DNA from: Lewinellaceae bacterium
Lineage (GTDB): Bacteria; Bacteroidota; Bacteroidia; Chitinophagales; Saprospiraceae
Length of the DNA: 64,000 nt
Reading direction: 5' to 3'
Assembly: GCA_020636445.1 (NCBI GenBank)
Contig: JACJXV010000020.1
Span: forward strand, 4,853-68,852
Below the pieces are notes generated by a model. The model was given only the letters and a program-made list of their open reading frames with translations. It was not told the origin of the DNA and did not search any database. The position numbers were made by a program, and so were the translations under genes. Below are positions 37,185 to 46,002 of this stretch, piece after piece (the first letter of the stretch is position 1; the number at the start of each line of letters is the position of its first letter).

Positions 37185-38018
37185 ATGAAAAAGATATTAG
37201 TGCCCACCGATTTTTCCGATACAGCTAAGTGTGCCTTAGGTTATGCCCGCCATTTGGCCGAATTATGGCCTGATGCGGCCATTGATGTCGTTCATTTGTA
37301 CCTTCCGGCAACGGCGGCCGAATATCCTAACATTGTCGCACCGGTTCCTGAATTAATCAAGGCGCGTGAAGACAGCCTGAAGTTGTTTCTGCAGGAAAGT
37401 GAGGCCGACTGTGCCGGACAGGTCGCTGTGAAAATTCCTGTTAATGCCGAACTGCGCATAGGTTTTCCGGCAGATGAAATCGTAGCTGAATCCAGTAATT
37501 ATGATCTTATTGTCATGGGCACCACGGGTGAGAATGACCTGCTTGACAATTTGTTTGGTTCTGTTTCCAGTTTAGTGGCTCGTAAGGCCAGTTGTCCAGT
37601 GATTCTGGTTCCCCGGCTCGTAGAATTCTCGCCAATAAACCATATCCTGTTTGCCAGTAATTATGAATCTGCCGAAGATAAAATGCTGGACAAACTGATT
37701 GCTTTCAATGAATCCTTTAAGGCTACCGTTCATTTTGTCCATGTTCGGGAAGAAAAAGACCAATCTTACAGCCGGACAATGGAAGATATTTTCCAGGATT
37801 TATTCCGCAAAGGAGAGCCTTCTTTTGCTTTTGAAATGGACGAAGTAGTAGGTGAAAGCATTAGCGATGCCCTAAATACTTATTCAGAAGAGAAGCATAT
37901 AGATCTGGTTGTCATGGTTGCGCGTAAACGAAGTTTCTGGGATAATTTTTTCCACCGCAGCCAAACCAAGCGAATGGCTCTTAACACAAAACTTCCCTTG
38001 ATGGTATTACATTGCTAG
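37185..38018 (+). CDS. Tandem universal stress protein
   Basis: 277 residues made of two Usp domains. The first begins KILVPTDFSDTAKCALGYARHLAE and ends with the ATP motif GTTGENDLLDNLFGS (G-x2-G-x9-GS), then VSSLVARKASCPVILVP. The second half (about 150-277) is more diverged and lacks that glycine motif (VVMVARKRSFWDNFF). Usp proteins help survive starvation, redox or anaerobic stress. The CRP/FNR-type dyad upstream suits that. Terminator hairpin downstream. Confidence 0.92.
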   Translation: MKKILVPTDFSDTAKCALGYARHLAELWPDAAIDVVHLYLPATAAEYPNIVAPVPELIKAREDSLKLFLQESEADCAGQVAVKIPVNAELRIGFPADEIVAESSNYDLIVMGTTGENDLLDNLFGSVSSLVARKASCPVILVPRLVEFSPINHILFASNYESAEDKMLDKLIAFNESFKATVHFVHVREEKDQSYSRTMEDIFQDLFRKGEPSFAFEMDEVVGESISDALNTYSEEKHIDLVVMVARKRSFWDNFFHRSQTKRMALNTKLPLMVLHC

Positions 38019-38066
38019 CCATCGAAAGGATATCAGAGAATAGATCTTCAACGTTTATACTATTGC

Positions 38067-38105
38067 AGAGCGCCAGGGCGAATAACTTCAAGCCACTGGC
38101 GCTCT
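38067..38105 (+). terminator. Hairpin terminator after the stress gene
   Basis: AGAGCGCCAG (38067-38076) pairs with CTGGCGCTCT (38096-38105), 10 bp, loop of 19, followed by TCTTATGTTTT. Shared with the converging glycosyltransferase gene. Confidence 0.8.
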
Positions 38106-38141
38106 TCTTATGTTTTCACATCACACAGCTGCTTGCCTGTT

Positions 38142-39857
38142 TTATTCCTCGATAGTAATCGTATACAGTTTACTTTGCAGGGCGGGTGGATAATTGGCCC
38201 AACTCACTCCCAAGGCTAATTGATACTGCCCCCGTAGTGCAGTATCCATCTTAAGGGTATAGGCAAACTGCAGCGTTTCACCGGCTGGCCATATCTCGGG
38301 TACTGTTTGTATATCCCCCCGCAGGATTTGCATAGTTTGTCCCTCCTGGAACAGGGTGATGCCCAAATGGAGCGGTAACTGGCCCTGGGTACGATCAATA
38401 GCAAAAGGATAGGGATTGGATAAAGTAATTCTCATCGTCAGTTCCTGGCCAGGCTTTATACTGGTTGCAGGGTTTTGCCAGGCTAATGCCACTTGATTAA
38501 AAACCTGCAGTGAATCTATGCTAGTTAATAATTTCAATCGCGTACCCAGGGTAACGGTATCACAAGCGTAACAGGGGACGGGTGAACAACCTTTACAAGG
38601 AGAGCCGATGTAGGTAAGCAACCATACCTGTCTGTCATGAAGTTTTGCCTCGGCAGCAGCAAGATCAAACTGGTTCTTCCTGTAATATACATCGGTAAAC
38701 GTATTGACCTCATTGCCAGTGTAAAACGCAAATTTAGAAGGATCCCGGTAGCTGTCCCAGAATAACACTGGTGAATCCCCTACCCTTTCCTTTAGTGCAT
38801 TGATCCAGGCCATCTCGTGGAAATTGGATTTAATCCCCAGAAAATTATGGATTAGTAAAACCCGAGCTGGCAACAGCAAAGCAAACGTAAGCACCCCCAT
38901 ACGGATAACCCTGCGGGCATACACAGGATCCTCGCTACCGTAGGTGAAGGCAAAAACAATGAGCGGAATGGCAGCCACCAGTGTCCACTGTGGTTCCACA
39001 TGGCCTTTGGTTGTCGACCAAAGAAAGAAAGCCCAGAACCCCCAGATCGTCCAGCGCATTGCACGAAGCAAGGGGTTGGAAGTAGTTGTTTTAAGTAAGG
39101 ATTTTATCAAAAACGGGAAAAGCAAAGGACTGAAAATAACCACCTGATTTAGCAGATAGGTTAGCGTATGCTTTAATTCATAGGGATCATTACGTCCCTT
39201 CAGGTGATACCGAAAGGAAGGAAAGTCGTGGGTATACTGCCAATAGAGGTGCGGCATAAATAATAGCGCACCCAGGACCCCGGCCAGATAAAATCGGGGC
39301 ATTTTCCATAAGCGGGCATTTGACAAAACCGTAAAGGCGATGACCAATATCCCATGATATTTACTGTAAAGCAACCCTGCCATTACGATCGCCCAAAGCA
39401 GGGTGAGCCCCCAGGTGGGTTTTTCAAGCCAGCGTCGGTAACAACTAAAAAAGGCCAGCGTAAAAAACAATAATGGGCTGTCAGGAGTAGCAATAAACCC
39501 ATAAACCTGCAGTAAGGGCATGCCTAAAATCAGGGCTAACAGCAATACCTGCTCCTGCGGCTTTCGGGGTCGCCCCACCAGGTCCCAAAGGAGCACAGCG
39601 GAGGCAATAAACAAGAGTATCGTTCCTAACCTAACCCCCAATTCATTCGCAAATAAGGCAAACCCCCAGCGAATTAGCACAGCGATGGCCGGGGGGTGAT
39701 CAAAATAACCCCAATCCAGCTGCCGGGAGTAGATCCAGTAGTAAGCCTCATCAGGATCAAGTTCTGTCAGCCAGGCCTGTATGACATTCAGGACGAGCAA
39801 AAGACCAAGGCCCAATGGCCAATACCCCCACTTGCTGACCACTTTCTTCAATACCAT
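38142..39857 (-). CDS. GT83/PMT-like membrane glycosyltransferase
   Basis: 571 residues. The N-terminal catalytic loop DPDEAYYWIYSRQLDWGYFDHPP (acidic pair) is followed by 10 or so hydrophobic segments, then a soluble C-terminal domain of about 170 residues with beta-sandwich character. It resembles ArnT/PMT enzymes that move sugars from polyprenyl phosphate. A CKGCSPVPCYAC cluster of Cys at about residue 425 is unusual for such enzymes. Its start overlaps the DUF3298 stop by one base (TAATG), so the two are coupled. The acceptor is unknown. Confidence 0.85.
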   Translation of the reverse strand: MVLKKVVSKWGYWPLGLGLLLVLNVIQAWLTELDPDEAYYWIYSRQLDWGYFDHPPAIAVLIRWGFALFANELGVRLGTILLFIASAVLLWDLVGRPRKPQEQVLLLALILGMPLLQVYGFIATPDSPLLFFTLAFFSCYRRWLEKPTWGLTLLWAIVMAGLLYSKYHGILVIAFTVLSNARLWKMPRFYLAGVLGALLFMPHLYWQYTHDFPSFRYHLKGRNDPYELKHTLTYLLNQVVIFSPLLFPFLIKSLLKTTTSNPLLRAMRWTIWGFWAFFLWSTTKGHVEPQWTLVAAIPLIVFAFTYGSEDPVYARRVIRMGVLTFALLLPARVLLIHNFLGIKSNFHEMAWINALKERVGDSPVLFWDSYRDPSKFAFYTGNEVNTFTDVYYRKNQFDLAAAEAKLHDRQVWLLTYIGSPCKGCSPVPCYACDTVTLGTRLKLLTSIDSLQVFNQVALAWQNPATSIKPGQELTMRITLSNPYPFAIDRTQGQLPLHLGITLFQEGQTMQILRGDIQTVPEIWPAGETLQFAYTLKMDTALRGQYQLALGVSWANYPPALQSKLYTITIEE

Positions 39858-40642
39858 TATTTTTTACGAATAGCTGTTAAATCGGCATTAGAAAGGACAA
39901 ATTCCGTAGGGCCTACCACATAGGGGCCTACTTCATAGGTATTGTAATACAGGTAAATACCATTTTGTTGGATCGCAAAATTTGCCGGCAGCTGAAAGTC
40001 TCCATCCCAAAAGAATCCTTGTTCATTCAAGGTTGCGTTCGGATCGAGTTCCCGAACAGCCCGAAAAGATTTTTCGGCAAGTTGCTTAAACTTCTCCATG
40101 TCGGTGATGAAGTCGGTAAGCTGGAATAATTTCCCGGTTTTCGGGTCAAAATTAAGGAGAGAGGAATAACTATTCGGGTGCGCGCCTCCGGTGTAGGAAT
40201 AATTATCGAGTTCTACGGAAAGCACCTCACCAGAAGAATACAACACTTTGCCGGTGGTAGATAGTGTCCAGGCGCCGGCAAATTCAAACTCCTGCCCGAA
40301 GGTCTGGTAGTTTTGTAAAAAAGTATCCGCCAGCGCCTCCAGGGAAACTTCGTCCACGGGCATGTCCGCTTCGCCCGAAATTAAAGCCGTTTTTACGTAA
40401 TGCAGGATGGTATCATTGATCGCCTTTACTGCAGCCGGGTTACCTCCTTCAATCAGAGGGTAACTAACTTCAAAGGTAGCGCAATAGGTGCTATCGCCCT
40501 GGCAACCTTCTGAGCCACGCTGAAAGGAATAGGATCCAATCTTTAAAGGAGAAGGGGTCGCGCCCGGATTTACCACGTCTTTTTTACGGCAGGAAATCAG
40601 AAGCAGGAACAAACAAGAGAAACCCAGGAGGGAGTAGCGCAT
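39857..40642 (-). CDS. DUF4163/DUF3298 lipoprotein
   Basis: 261 residues. Lipobox LLISC at residues 13-17. The mature protein has the DUF4163 half (YCATFEVSYPLIEGG, about 50-150) and the DUF3298 half (SYTGGAHPNSYSSLLNFDPKTGKLFQLTDF, about 150-235), as in RsiV-like extracytoplasmic proteins. Two Cys flank residues 47-53. Start coupled to the glycosyltransferase gene downstream. The role is unknown; binding of glycan or lysozyme is only an analogy to RsiV. Confidence 0.85.
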   Translation of the reverse strand: MRYSLLGFSCLFLLLISCRKKDVVNPGATPSPLKIGSYSFQRGSEGCQGDSTYCATFEVSYPLIEGGNPAAVKAINDTILHYVKTALISGEADMPVDEVSLEALADTFLQNYQTFGQEFEFAGAWTLSTTGKVLYSSGEVLSVELDNYSYTGGAHPNSYSSLLNFDPKTGKLFQLTDFITDMEKFKQLAEKSFRAVRELDPNATLNEQGFFWDGDFQLPANFAIQQNGIYLYYNTYEVGPYVVGPTEFVLSNADLTAIRKK

Positions 40643-40769
40643 AATCGTGTTTTTGGAAGTGTTGGGTGAAGTGCAAAGGTACGGTTTCCTGAAAAATTAA
40701 TGTGGAGGATATACCTAATTATCGTGGGTTGGTAAAATTACTTGTTTAAGTGCCAGCAAATGCAATCAA

Positions 40770-41441
40770 TTACCTCATTAAGTCGCGGTAAGTCTTCACC
40801 CCGCGATCTTCCAGCCGCCGCAGTAATTTCAGAAGCAGTAATCCCGTAAGAAATGCATCTCCCGGCGCCGTATGCCGGTCCGCAGGGCGCAGCTGGTACT
40901 CTTCCGCTAATTTATCCAGCGTGTAATCTCCGGGATTGGAATAGGGGGTATTCCCCTTCAATCGGCGGGCCAGGTCTATCGTGTCCAGGGTTGGATTTCG
41001 CAGGGTACCTCCTGTCAAGCGACGCAACTCACGGTTGATAACCGCCAGGTCAAAACGAACATGATGACCCACAATAATCGCGGTACCTACCAAGGAAACT
41101 AATGCGGCTAGTGCCGATTCCGAATCCACTTGTCCGGATGAGGGACCAGGTAAAATGCCATGAATTTTTATCGCCTCAGGGTCTAAAGAATGTGGGGGCT
41201 CCAGCCGGGTAGCATATTGCTCCGCTACGTGGATTGACCAATCCTTCACTGTGATAGCGCCAATGGATAAGAGTGCTGCATTACGGGGGTTTAAACCATT
41301 GGTTTCCGTATCCAGCACCACAAAACGCAATTCCCCCAAAGCAGTTTCCGGAGCATAGGAAAACATGGCTAATTCACGCTGATACGTTTGCCACCAGGCC
41401 GGTACTGCCGATTTTTCCGTTTGCCAAAATTTCCATCTCAT
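40770..41441 (-). CDS. DnaQ-like DEDDh 3'-5' exonuclease
   Basis: 223 residues. Exo I VVLDTETNGL near residue 36, Exo II GHHVRFDLAVINREL near 129, Exo III RHTAPGDAFLTG with the His-Asp pair near 190. No other domain apart from a short N-terminal helical stretch. It starts 7 bp after the DUF294 gene, and this pairing recurs in acetate-metabolism clusters of many bacteria. Activity is likely exonucleolytic, on RNA or DNA; target unknown. Confidence 0.9.
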   Translation of the reverse strand: MRWKFWQTEKSAVPAWWQTYQRELAMFSYAPETALGELRFVVLDTETNGLNPRNAALLSIGAITVKDWSIHVAEQYATRLEPPHSLDPEAIKIHGILPGPSSGQVDSESALAALVSLVGTAIIVGHHVRFDLAVINRELRRLTGGTLRNPTLDTIDLARRLKGNTPYSNPGDYTLDKLAEEYQLRPADRHTAPGDAFLTGLLLLKLLRRLEDRGVKTYRDLMR

Positions 41442-41448
41442 GGGAAAG

Positions 41449-43383
41449 TTATAGAATGCGTGCCAATTGAAACCGGGTAATGATCAAGTTTTGCAATTCA
41501 TTGATCGGTTGAAAACTATTACGCAGGTGTAAGCGCTCCATTTTAGTTAGCTCTGCAGGATTGAAAAAGCGCCCACTATCCTGGTTTTTCAGCCCCTGCA
41601 AGGTGCGATACCGCATAAAAACCTCATAGGCCCTGGCTGCTTCTTCATACAGCTCGCGATTTGCGGGCTCCCGCTCAGCCATTTTCTCAAAGCGTTCAAT
41701 GGTATTATTGGTATGGCCTACTTTAGCCTGTAAAACCAACAACCGAGCGGCATCTGCCAAAGGGAGCATCGCCCGGGATTTTATATCAAAAGCATCTTTG
41801 TGTTCACCACTGCGCTCTACGACAAAGTTGCGAAAGAACGTCAGCGGTGGTGCCGTCTGAACAGCGTCTTTTGCCAATAGAATCAAAAACAACTCATGGT
41901 GATCAAGCTGATTGAAGATATGTTCGGTGAGTTCATCAGCCAGTGCTTGCCAACCATAAAGCGAACGGTAGTCAAAAAAAATAGTGCTGAACATAACCGC
42001 CTCCGGGGTAGGACTGGTCATCCAACGGGTAAACTGGTCTTTCCACTGACTCAGGGATAAACACCAATCGGGGTTACGTCCCATCATTTCAGCCGGACAA
42101 TAAGCAAAACCACAAGCCTCCAGATAGGTATTGATTTTGGTCGCTAATGCCAGAAAGTATTCCTTTACCCGGGGATAATCGTCGGTTGGAACATCTTCAA
42201 AAACCAGGCAATTATCCTGGTCAGTACGCAGTAATTGTTCCCCTCTTCCTTCACTACCCAGGGCCAGCCAGCAATACCTGACAGGGGCGGGGCCCTGCCC
42301 TTCCCTTATCATTTCCTGTTCGCACAATGCTATTACCCGGGCCATGAGTACGTCATTCACTTCGGTGATGACCGAAGAAATAAAACCAATGGCTACCTCC
42401 TGATAAATATACTTGCGGAGGAGTTCTTCAGCCCGTTCCCGGATGCGAACCAGGGCCTGCGGAGTCTGGGCACGTTTGATCTCCCGAATTAAAACCGCCG
42501 GATTGTTTCCCTGGACGACTAACAGATCATGTTCCGTGATCACACCTATTGCCGGGCTTTGATCCGTTCCGTCCTGGGTAATAACCAGGTGATGGATACG
42601 TCGCTGAACCATTTCCATTTGAACATCTGCGACGGTGAGCTGAGGCTGAATACAGCGTACGGGGCTCGACATGATTGCATCGACTGGTACTTCGGGAGTC
42701 ACTTTACCCGTGGCAACATGCTTGCGCAAATCTTTATCCGTAACGATACCCACCGGATGGTGATCCTCATCCACAATAATGATCGAACCTACCTCCTGGA
42801 TGCTCATTTCCCGGGCAGCATCCCGGATCAGCGTTCCAGACTGGCAAGTGACCGGCACTTTGCATTGCTCAATTCCCTGCACCTCTACCAACTGAAACTT
42901 ATTGTCGAAATGATGATCCTGATCCAGGAATAAGCGTCCGTGGTACGCTTTGGCAAAGCGTTGGTGAGCACCAGCAGCAAAGTGCGTAGCCAGATAGTAA
43001 GCTACTTTCGGAAATTCTTCCAGCAAGGGGGTAAAACTCGCGATCGGGATGGCATAAATCAGGCTCTCTTCCTGACTAACCGCAGTGAACGCATAGGGTT
43101 CTTCCGCAAGCAAGGGGCGAATGCCAAACAAATCGCCTTCATCACAAGTGTCAATAAGGATTTGGGTTCCATTCTCCTCACGCAGCAAGTGAACAGCTCC
43201 TTCCCGAACCACATAAATATGCGCCTCCGGATGTTCCCCTTGTGAGAAAATAGTCTCTCCGGGTTGTCGGTATTGCACCACTACTCCACCCGAAACAGCC
43301 ATGAGCTGATCCTCAGGAAGCAAGGAAAAAGGAGGATACGCTTTAAGGAAATCGTAAATCCGAACGGCAATGGTATTTCCCAT
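41449..43383 (-). CDS. cNMP-binding/CBS/DUF294 nucleotidyltransferase-like protein
   Basis: 644 residues. Domain order: cyclic nucleotide-binding fold (about 10-135), two CBS domains (about 180-300), a DUF294 nucleotidyltransferase-like domain with LALGSEGRGEQLLRTDQDNCLVF (about 370-395, the GS..D.D pattern of GlnD-type transferases) and DUF294_C (about 500-640). Such proteins often sit near acetate/propionate genes. CBS and cNMP domains suggest it senses adenylates or cyclic nucleotide and may modify a partner. It is divergent from the symporter genes across the 550-bp gap. Function not established. Confidence 0.9.
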   Translation of the reverse strand: MGNTIAVRIYDFLKAYPPFSLLPEDQLMAVSGGVVVQYRQPGETIFSQGEHPEAHIYVVREGAVHLLREENGTQILIDTCDEGDLFGIRPLLAEEPYAFTAVSQEESLIYAIPIASFTPLLEEFPKVAYYLATHFAAGAHQRFAKAYHGRLFLDQDHHFDNKFQLVEVQGIEQCKVPVTCQSGTLIRDAAREMSIQEVGSIIIVDEDHHPVGIVTDKDLRKHVATGKVTPEVPVDAIMSSPVRCIQPQLTVADVQMEMVQRRIHHLVITQDGTDQSPAIGVITEHDLLVVQGNNPAVLIREIKRAQTPQALVRIRERAEELLRKYIYQEVAIGFISSVITEVNDVLMARVIALCEQEMIREGQGPAPVRYCWLALGSEGRGEQLLRTDQDNCLVFEDVPTDDYPRVKEYFLALATKINTYLEACGFAYCPAEMMGRNPDWCLSLSQWKDQFTRWMTSPTPEAVMFSTIFFDYRSLYGWQALADELTEHIFNQLDHHELFLILLAKDAVQTAPPLTFFRNFVVERSGEHKDAFDIKSRAMLPLADAARLLVLQAKVGHTNNTIERFEKMAEREPANRELYEEAARAYEVFMRYRTLQGLKNQDSGRFFNPAELTKMERLHLRNSFQPINELQNLIITRFQLARIL

Positions 43384-43935
43384 AGAACTAAAAACTAAAA
43401 CTGATTATCCTAATAATTTTGAAAAAGTTACACTTTTTTGAATACATTTTGTTTTAATTATCGCTTTTTGCGTTCATGTTTTTCCCGAGGCTTTTGTTTT
43501 TATAGCCTTTCTTTGCTATCGGGAATGACCGCAACAACCCTACTAAGTAAGTATAATTTTCCCAGAAAGCATCTTTCGGTCTAAGAAGAAGTTTCTCCAG
43601 GCTTGCAGGAAGTTTTCCTTCTGTGCAAAAGGTTTAGCTATTTTAATCAGGTTTAAGCCATTATTATCCGGACGATAATTTCATTCAAGAAATCCCGGGG
43701 CAAATGCCACACGAATAAATGTCGGCCCCCAAAGAATTCCTTGTTTTAGACAAAGTGTGTAAATTACGGCAAGTAGACCTTGATTAAGGTAGTGCTTAAG
43801 AATTCACCACCAGAATTGCTTTATCAAATGCTGGCATTCCGAAATATCCGGAAATCTATGGGGGAAGGATGAGAGAACCTCCGGAATATTTACTAATATC
43901 GGTCACGCTTAGCGCATACTAAAAACCTAAATAAG
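43384..43935. promoter_or_regulatory. Divergent control region of the acetate locus
   Basis: 552 bp with no supported gene. It must hold promoters for the DUF294/exonuclease pair and for the DUF4212/symporter/acs genes. Several CCGGAA or TTCCG half-sites lie at about 43836-43880. I found no clean TAnnTTTG box with proper spacing and no clear dyad. Confidence 0.5.
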
Positions 43936-44193
43936 ATGTCAACTACCGACTTAAAAGCCTATTGGCGGAAAAATGTACGCTACCTAATCATCTTGCTTAC
44001 GATTTGGTTTTTGGTATCCTATGGTGCAGGGATTTTATTCGTTGACATGTTGAATAAAATCACCATCGGAGGTTTTAAACTAGGGTTTTGGTTTGCGCAG
44101 CAAGGAGCCATTTATGTGTTTGTGATCCTCATTTTTGTCTATGTCAATTGGATGAACAAACTCGACCGTGAATTTGATGTCGACGAAAAATAA
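43936..44193 (+). CDS. DUF4212 small membrane subunit
   Basis: 85 residues with two membrane segments (YLIILLTIWFLVSYGAGILF at about 16-35; AQQGAIYVFVILIFVYVNWM at about 54-73) and the basic N-terminus LKAYWRKNVRYL. DUF4212 proteins are found directly before a sodium/solute symporter, as here (40 bp upstream). The pair is thought to form a two-subunit transporter. Homologous to the small subunit sometimes called SatP/YjcH-like partners of ActP. Confidence 0.93.
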   Translation: MSTTDLKAYWRKNVRYLIILLTIWFLVSYGAGILFVDMLNKITIGGFKLGFWFAQQGAIYVFVILIFVYVNWMNKLDREFDVDEK

Positions 44194-44233
44194 CAGCTCT
44201 TTTCTTAGATAAAACGCCAAAAGACAACTTTTT

Positions 44234-45955
44234 ATGGATGCACAAACCTGGACCTTTATCATTGTCGGCATCACTTTTGCGCTCTATATCGGGGTAGCGG
44301 TGTGGTCGCGGGCAGGTTCCACCGCCGAATTTTATGTTGCCGGAGGTGGTGTTCCCCCCGTGCTCAATGGTATGGCCACTGCCGCCGACTGGATGTCCGC
44401 TGCGTCCTTTTTATCAATGGCGGGCCTGATCGCCTTTATGGGATACCAGGGAGCTCAATACCTGTTAGGGTGGACGGGCGGCTATGTCTTGCTGGCTCTT
44501 TTACTGGCTCCTTACCTGCGTAAATTTGGCAAGTTCACGGTACCCGATTTCATTGGAGAACGATACTATTCCCAAACGGCCCGGATTACGGCCGTTATTT
44601 GCGCGCTATTTATTTCCTTTACCTACGTTGTCGGGCAGATGAAAGGAGTTGGCGTAGCTTTTTCGCGGTTCCTGGAGATTCCCTTTGAGACAGGTGTCAT
44701 TATTGGCGTAGGAATTGTATTCTTCTATGCCGTTTTAGGGGGAATGAAAGGCATCACCTACACCCAGGTAGCGCAGTATTGTGTGTTAATTTTCGCTTAT
44801 TTAGTTCCCGCTATTTTCATCTCGATTTTGATGGTAGGCAATCCTATCCCGCAAATCGGCCTGGGCGGTACCCTGGAAGATGGAACGTATTTATTGACTA
44901 AGCTCGACCAATTATGCACAGACCTGGGCTTTGCCGAGTATACCAGTAGTCACAAAGGATTAGTTGATCTTTTCTTTGTCAGTGCGGCGCTGATGCTGGG
45001 CACGGCCGGCCTTCCGCACGTTATTGTGCGTTTCTTTACCGTTCCACGCGTTAAGGATGCCCGCAAATCTGCTGGCTGGGCGTTAATATTCATTGCCTTA
45101 CTCTACACCACGGCCCCGGCCATTGCGGTATTTGCCCGTACCAACCTGATCAATACGGTAAGTGACAAGGAGTACGCTACCCTTCCCGTATGGTTTGCTA
45201 ATTGGGAGAAGACCGGACTGCTCAAATTCGAAGATAAAAATGGTGATGGCCGCGTACAGTACTACAACGACCAAAACGAAGCTTTTTCCAATGAGGTGGC
45301 CGCACCAAAGGGTTGGCAAGGCAACGAGTTAACGGTTGACAATGATATCATGGTACTGGCCAATCCTGAGATTGCCAATCTGCCAGGATGGGTGGTGGGT
45401 CTGGTTGTCGCCGGCGGGCTAGCGGCAGCACTTTCTACTGCCGCCGGATTATTACTGGTCATTTCATCCTCGATCTCCCACGATTTGCTCAAAAAGAACC
45501 TGATGCCCCAAATTTCTGAAAAGGCAGAATTACGGGCAGCCCGGATAGCAATTGCTGTAGCTGTTGTGGGAGCCGGGTATTTTGGTATCAACCCTCCGGG
45601 CTTTGTCGCGCAGGTAGTTGCCTGGGCCTTTGGGTTAGCCGCCGCTTCTTTTTTCCCGGCGATTGTGATGGGCATTTTTTCCAAGCGAATGAATATGCAG
45701 GGCGCAGTGTCGGGTATGCTTGTGGGCCTTCTATTCACCGGTGCCTATATCATTTACTTTAAATACGGAGCTGGAGACCCTGAGGAATATCTTTTCGGTA
45801 TTTCACCAGAAGGAATTGGCACGTTGGGCATGCTGATCAATTTTGCAGTGGCCCTGACGGTTTCTTACCTTACGCCGCCCCCACCGACTGCTGTGCAGGA
45901 GTTGGTAGAAAGCATCCGGATTCCCCGGGGGTCAGGAATTGCCGGCAGCCATTAA
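44234..45955 (+). CDS. Sodium/solute symporter, acetate type
   Basis: 573 residues with about 13 membrane segments. SSS-family motifs: DWMSAASFLSMAGLIAF near residue 56, LGGMKGITYTQVAQYCVL near 176 and AGGLAAALSTAAGLLLVISSS near 400. A hydrophilic insert holds DKNGDGRVQY from about D334, which is an EF-hand-like loop (D-x-N-x-D-x-R). With DUF4212 before and acs after, acetate or a related short acid is the likely substrate. The name actP-like would be fair but the branch differs from E. coli ActP. Confidence 0.92.
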   Translation: MDAQTWTFIIVGITFALYIGVAVWSRAGSTAEFYVAGGGVPPVLNGMATAADWMSAASFLSMAGLIAFMGYQGAQYLLGWTGGYVLLALLLAPYLRKFGKFTVPDFIGERYYSQTARITAVICALFISFTYVVGQMKGVGVAFSRFLEIPFETGVIIGVGIVFFYAVLGGMKGITYTQVAQYCVLIFAYLVPAIFISILMVGNPIPQIGLGGTLEDGTYLLTKLDQLCTDLGFAEYTSSHKGLVDLFFVSAALMLGTAGLPHVIVRFFTVPRVKDARKSAGWALIFIALLYTTAPAIAVFARTNLINTVSDKEYATLPVWFANWEKTGLLKFEDKNGDGRVQYYNDQNEAFSNEVAAPKGWQGNELTVDNDIMVLANPEIANLPGWVVGLVVAGGLAAALSTAAGLLLVISSSISHDLLKKNLMPQISEKAELRAARIAIAVAVVGAGYFGINPPGFVAQVVAWAFGLAAASFFPAIVMGIFSKRMNMQGAVSGMLVGLLFTGAYIIYFKYGAGDPEEYLFGISPEGIGTLGMLINFAVALTVSYLTPPPPTAVQELVESIRIPRGSGIAGSH

Positions 45956-46002
45956 TCTGCCAAAAGAATACGATTACTAAAGTACTATATCAACCAAAAC
46001 CT

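Noticed and set aside
43384..43935. Small gene or tRNA in the acetate control region
   Set aside because: No frame of support, no T-loop-like GTTCGA motif and no cloverleaf found.
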